NCBI GenBank assembly: GCA_030841245.1
Contig: JAVEDG010000423.1
Span: forward strand, 1 to 10,826
Direction: 5' to 3'
Length of the DNA stretch: 10,826 nucleotides
Source: Actinomycetota bacterium
Lineage (GTDB): Bacteria; Actinomycetota; Actinomycetes; JACCUZ01
A model generated the notes under the pieces. It did no database searches and was not told where the DNA came from. It worked only from the letters and a program-made list of their open reading frames with translations. Shown here one piece after another: positions 7,265 through 10,826 of the stretch (the stretch's first letter is position 1; every line of letters begins with the position of its first letter). A program made the position numbers and the translations under genes.

Positions 7265-7444
7265 CAGTCCTCGGAGCCCGGGAGGTGCGGGCGCCCCGCG
7301 TCGATGTGACAGAAACTGCGCCCGGACCGGAAAGCCTGATGCCGAGGGCCGGGCGACGTGCCACCCTGACGAAGTCCGGCACGGCAATGCAGCGAACGGC
7401 AGATTCGGAAGAGCGCGGCGCGGAAGGGCGTTGACCAGACAGAC

Positions 7445-8914
7445 ATGACATCAGCACCGGAACCGACCCGTGACGGGACCGCAGCCCCCGACCTCGGCAA
7501 CCACCCCGACGACCGACCGGACGACCACGACGGCGAGCAGCGCGACCTGGCCGACCGCCAGGCGCTGCGGCGGGTGGCCGGGCTCTCCACCGAGCTGCAG
7601 GACGTCTCCGAGGTCGAGTACCGCCAGCTCCGCCTGGAGCGGGTCGTGCTGATCGGGGTCTGGACCGAGGGCACCGTGGTCGACGCGGAGCACTCGCTGG
7701 CGGAGCTCGCCGCGCTCGCCGAGACCGCTGGCTCCCTGGTCCTCGAGGCCCTGATGCAGCGTCGCCACCGGCCCGACCAGGCGACCTACATCGGGTCCGG
7801 CAAGGCGCGCGAGCTGCGCGACATCGTCGTCGCGACCGGTGCCGACACCGTCATCTGCGACGGTGAGCTCACGCCGAGCCAGCTCAGCCAGCTCGAGTCG
7901 GTCGTCAAGGTCAAGGTGATCGACCGCACGGCGCTGATCCTCGACATCTTCGCCCAGCACGCCAGCAGCCGTGAGGGCAAGGCCCAGGTGGCCCTCGCCC
8001 AGATGGAGTACATGCTGCCCCGGCTGCGCGGCTGGGGTGAGTCGATGTCCCGCCAGGCAGGTGGCCGGGTGGCCGGAGGCGGGGGCATCGGGACGCGCGG
8101 GCCCGGCGAGACCAAGATCGAGACGGACCGCCGCCGGATCCGCACCAGGATGGCGCGGCTGCGGCGCGAGATCGGCGCCCTTCGCACCTCCCGCGACACC
8201 AAGAGCAAGCAGCGGCGCAGCGCGGCGTCCGGACTCGCCCTGCCGTCGGTGGCGATCGCGGGCTACACCAACGCCGGAAAGTCCTCGTTGCTCAACCGGT
8301 TGACCGGCGCCGGCGTCCTGGTCGAGGACGCACTCTTCGCGACCCTGGACCCGACCGTGCGCCGCGCCAGGACGCCGGACGGTCGCGAGTACACGCTGAC
8401 CGACACGGTCGGCTTCGTGCGCCATCTGCCCCACCAGCTCGTCGAGGCCTTCCGGTCGACCCTCGAGGAGGTTGCAGGCGCCGACCTGATCCTGCACGTG
8501 GTCGACGGCTCGGACGCGGACCCGGAGTCACAGCTCGCTGCCGTGCGCGGCGTGCTCCGCGAGCTGGGCGCGGGCGACGTGACCGAGCTCGTGGTCATCA
8601 ACAAGTCCGACGCGGCGGACCCGCTGGTGCTGGACCGGCTGCGGCTGCACGAGCGGCACTCCGTGGTCGTGTCCGCGCGGACCGGACAGGGACTGGACGA
8701 GCTGCGCACGTTGGTCGCCCGCGAGCTGCCTCGGCCCTCCATCGACGTTCACGTGCTGCTGCCCTACGAGCGCGGGGACCTGGTGTCGCGAATCCACGAC
8801 GACGGTGAGCTGCTCGAGACCGAGCACGTGGCCGAGGGCACCCGGGTCAGGGCCCGGGTGCGGGCCGCGCTGGCGGCCGAGCTCGCGGCGTACGACGTGG
8901 TCGGGGCCGGCTAG
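7445..8914 (+). CDS. hflX: Ribosome-associated GTPase HflX
   Basis: HflX binds the 50S subunit and splits or rescues stalled ribosomes, notably under heat stress or antibiotics; in mycobacteria it affects macrolide-lincosamide tolerance (family knowledge). The product is 489 residues. Residues 1 to about 45 are a polar, Asp/Arg-rich and probably disordered extension. The HflX N-terminal domain follows (about 65-215), with the conserved ATYIGSGKARELR near 113-124 and the glycine-rich GGGGIGTRGPGETKIETDRR at 211-230. A basic helical linker leads to the G domain: G1 GYTNAGKS at 273-280, G2 threonine in FATLDPT (298-304), G3 DTVG at 320-323, G4 NKSD at 386-389 and G5 SAR at 410-412. All nucleotide-binding motifs are intact. 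The ATG at 7445 is the only good start, although the nearest purine-rich GGAAGGG is 16 nt away, so its start signal is weak. Confidence 0.95.
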   Translation: MTSAPEPTRDGTAAPDLGNHPDDRPDDHDGEQRDLADRQALRRVAGLSTELQDVSEVEYRQLRLERVVLIGVWTEGTVVDAEHSLAELAALAETAGSLVLEALMQRRHRPDQATYIGSGKARELRDIVVATGADTVICDGELTPSQLSQLESVVKVKVIDRTALILDIFAQHASSREGKAQVALAQMEYMLPRLRGWGESMSRQAGGRVAGGGGIGTRGPGETKIETDRRRIRTRMARLRREIGALRTSRDTKSKQRRSAASGLALPSVAIAGYTNAGKSSLLNRLTGAGVLVEDALFATLDPTVRRARTPDGREYTLTDTVGFVRHLPHQLVEAFRSTLEEVAGADLILHVVDGSDADPESQLAAVRGVLRELGAGDVTELVVINKSDAADPLVLDRLRLHERHSVVVSARTGQGLDELRTLVARELPRPSIDVHVLLPYERGDLVSRIHDDGELLETEHVAEGTRVRARVRAALAAELAAYDVVGAG

Positions 8915-9014
8915 GGCGTCGGGCGGCCCGGTTGCGCCGAACGGGTGACCGGAAGACGGACAATCACACCCTCGGGCGCTTCACCTGTCGCCGTTTCCTG
9001 ACGAACGCAAAGGC

Positions 9015-10826
9015 ATGACATGGGGTGGGGGTCAGGCGCGCCGCGCCATGGTCCTCCTCGCCGGCAGCCTGGCGGTCTGCGCCGGACCGTTCCTGCACTG
9101 GGTGGGGCTGTCCGGTCCGGCCCTCGCGGCGTCGCGCGCAGGTGGGCTGGTGGCGGTGGCCCTGGCGGCGACGGCACTCGTCCGGCGTGGCCGGCGCACG
9201 CCGGGGCGGTCGGCGCGGCCGTGGCTGCTGATCGCCGGCGTGGCCGCGCTCGAGGGGCTCTGGCAGGTGGGTGAGAGCTTCCCGCAGTCCCCGCTGGACG
9301 GGCTCGGTGACGTCCAGCACCTGGTCGCGGCACTGGTGCTGACCGTCGCGCTGTGGCTGTTGCCCGCTCCGGTCGAGGACCGCCACGGCCTGGTGCGGAC
9401 CGCCATGGACGCCGCTGCCGCCGGCTTCGCCTTCGCGGTGCCGAGCTGGGAGCTGCTGGACCGCGACTGGGGCGGCGGGTCGCTGCTCGCCCAGCTGTCC
9501 ACGGTCGGCCACCCCACGGTCAACGTGATGCTCGCAAGCGCTGCCGTCGCGGTGCTCGCCCGGGCCCGGCGGGTCGGTGGTCTGACCTTCCCGCCGCTGC
9601 TTGCCATGACACTGGGCGCGGGCCTGCTCGCGGTGGCGGACATGGTCGAGCACGGCGCCTACCACGGCCTGCTCGTGCCGGCGATGGTCGGCCTCGCCCT
9701 CGTCTCGTTCGCCGCCGGAGGCATGTGCTCCGACATGGGCGAGAGCGAGGTGATCGCCCGCTGGCGCGAGCGGTTCGCGGTCCTCGTCCCCCTGGCGCCG
9801 CTGTCCGGAGCCGGTGCCCTGATGCTCAGCGCGGCGATCTCGGGTGCGCGGCTGTCCAACATCACTCTGGTGTTCGCCGTGCTGCTGCTGCTCACCCTCG
9901 TGGCCGGCGGGGTCGTCGCCCGCCTGGACGGCATCGCCGTGGAGCGGTCGCTCGACGACCTGGTCCTCAAGCGGACGATCACCCTCGGCACCCGGGAGAA
10001 GTGGTTCCGCTCGCTGGTGCAGAACTCCTCCGACGTGATCACCGTCGTCGACGTCCGCGGGGTGGTGCGCTACCAGACGCCGTCGGTGACCCGCATCCTC
10101 GGCCACGACCCGCACCTCCTGGTCGGCACGCGCTTCTCCGGGCTGCTGAGGCCGATCGACGGGCGCAAGCTCGAGGCGGCGCTGTCCGCGGCCTCGCGCA
10201 AGCCGGGACGGACGGTGACGCTCGAGTTCCCGATCTGGCACAAGTCCGGTCACTGGTGCGACACCGAGACCACCATCACCTCCCTCGTGCACGACCCGGA
10301 CATCCGCGGCCTGGTCCTCAACAGCCGTGACGTCAGCGAGCGGCGCCAGCTGGAGGAGGCCTTGACCCACCAGGCGTTCTCCGACCCGTTGACCGGCCTG
10401 GCCAACCGCGCCCTCTTCCGCCAGGAGGTCGAGTCTGCGCTCGCCGACGCGTTCGCACCGGGCGAGGTGGCCGTGCTCTTCCTCGACCTGAACGGTTTCA
10501 AGGCCGTCAACGACGCGCAGGGCCACCACGTCGGAGACGAGCTGCTCGGGCTGGTGTCCAAGCGGCTGGCCCACTCGGTGCGACCCGGCGACCTGGTGGC
10601 CCGCCTCGGCGGCGACGAGTTCGGCATCCTCGTCTCCGGCGCCGGTGCGGAGGAGGGCGCCGTGTGGGTGGCCGAGCGGGTCCGCCGCGCGCTGGCAGCG
10701 CCGTTCCTGCTCGACGGTCGCGAGATGACCCTCGGCGCCTCGACGGGCATCGCGGTCGTCGACGACGACGACCAGACCGCCGACCAGCTGTTGCGCAACG
10801 CCGACCTGGCGATGTACCGGGCCAAG
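9015..10826 (+). CDS. Multi-pass membrane PAS-GGDEF diguanylate cyclase, C-terminus cut off by the window edge
   Basis: This is probably a membrane-bound sensor that makes cyclic di-GMP from two GTP. The frame is open from the ATG at 9015 to the window end, 604 codons. Residues 12 to about 303 contain roughly eight to ten hydrophobic segments and match no named sensor module I can recognise. A PAS domain spans about 328-440 (start EKWFRSLVQNSSDVITVVD). A short helical linker leads into GGDEF at about 450-604: DPLTGLANR at 457-465, the metal-site Asp at 490 in FLDLNGFK, GGDEF at 532-536 and ADLAMYRAK at the very end. The inhibitory-site motif RPGD (523-526) sits exactly five residues before GGDEF. 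Many actinobacterial proteins of this layout continue into an EAL phosphodiesterase domain, which cannot be seen here. A second in-frame ATG at 9048 is a possible start; neither has an ideal ribosome site. It lies 100 bp after hflX. Confidence 0.88.
   Translation, partial: MTWGGGQARRAMVLLAGSLAVCAGPFLHWVGLSGPALAASRAGGLVAVALAATALVRRGRRTPGRSARPWLLIAGVAALEGLWQVGESFPQSPLDGLGDVQHLVAALVLTVALWLLPAPVEDRHGLVRTAMDAAAAGFAFAVPSWELLDRDWGGGSLLAQLSTVGHPTVNVMLASAAVAVLARARRVGGLTFPPLLAMTLGAGLLAVADMVEHGAYHGLLVPAMVGLALVSFAAGGMCSDMGESEVIARWRERFAVLVPLAPLSGAGALMLSAAISGARLSNITLVFAVLLLLTLVAGGVVARLDGIAVERSLDDLVLKRTITLGTREKWFRSLVQNSSDVITVVDVRGVVRYQTPSVTRILGHDPHLLVGTRFSGLLRPIDGRKLEAALSAASRKPGRTVTLEFPIWHKSGHWCDTETTITSLVHDPDIRGLVLNSRDVSERRQLEEALTHQAFSDPLTGLANRALFRQEVESALADAFAPGEVAVLFLDLNGFKAVNDAQGHHVGDELLGLVSKRLAHSVRPGDLVARLGGDEFGILVSGAGAEEGAVWVAERVRRALAAPFLLDGREMTLGASTGIAVVDDDDQTADQLLRNADLAMYRAK

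Larger units (their letters stand above)
7144..7444. other. Divergent intergenic region between aceB and hflX
   Basis: This 301-bp stretch separates two divergently read genes. Its aceB side holds the ribosome binding site, leader hairpin, promoter and palindrome described separately. The central part has a short GC-rich inverted repeat, GCGGG-CGC-CCCGC (7287-7299), and a lone TGTGA half-site at 7305-7309 without a matching TCACA. Nearer hflX I see no convincing -35/-10 pair. Open frames crossing it have no domain-like protein or coding signal that I can support. Confidence 0.7.

Noticed and set aside
7305..7320. CRP/GlxR-type site in the hflX-aceB intergenic region
   Set aside because: Only the TGTGA half is present; the second half reads CTGCG instead of TCACA.
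7339..7434. Possible 31-codon small gene or upstream ORF ending just before hflX
   Set aside because: Third-position G/C is only about 70 percent, well below the real genes around it, the ribosome site is poor, and the peptide has no recognisable features.
8927..8945. Possible terminator hairpin after hflX (CCCGGTT...AACGGG)
   Set aside because: The stem is short, has a bulge and lacks a T-tract; such pairings are expected by chance at this GC content.
8964..10574. Minus-strand open frame of 536 codons opposite the GGDEF protein
   Set aside because: The opposite strand encodes clear PAS and GGDEF domains. The antisense product is Arg/Gln/His/Gly-rich with no family resemblance.

Overview
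The window has very high G+C content with strong G/C bias at third codon positions, and uses GTG as well as ATG starts. The protein families look actinobacterial, perhaps Nocardioides-like. That placement is inferred from composition and family resemblance, not from a search. I see no tRNA, rRNA, CRISPR array, transposase or attachment site.

Minus strand, 7264 down to 1: one tightly packed operon read right to left, aceB - glcD - glcE - glcF - lctP-family permease. The junctions are a 9-bp gap, a 25-bp gap, a 1-bp overlap (TGATG) and a 7-bp gap, so the genes are almost certainly co-transcribed. The permease would import a 2-hydroxymonocarboxylate (glycolate or lactate). GlcDEF would oxidise glycolate to glyoxylate and pass electrons to the membrane quinone pool. 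AceB would condense glyoxylate with acetyl-CoA to malate. The layout resembles the Escherichia coli glc operon (glcDEFGBA), but the malate synthase here is the A type rather than the G type, it is promoter-proximal, and neither glcG nor a glcC-like regulator is visible.

Positions 7144-7444: a divergent intergenic region of about 300 bp between aceB and hflX. It holds a plausible sigma70-type promoter for the aceB operon, an imperfect palindrome over its -10 element (possible repressor site), and an inverted-repeat hairpin in the aceB leader. I could not identify a convincing hflX promoter.

Plus strand, 7445-10826: hflX, a ribosome-associated GTPase, then after a 100-bp gap a large membrane protein with a multi-pass N-terminus, a PAS domain and an intact GGDEF domain including the RxxD inhibitory site. 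The window ends right after the GGDEF domain, so a C-terminal EAL domain may follow outside it.

Overall this is a coherent and mostly ordinary metabolic region. The points most worth checking are the amber codon that is the only in-frame stop between aceB and glcD, the operator and leader structures upstream of aceB, the A-type malate synthase in a glc operon, and the long Gly/Ser-rich loop in the permease.
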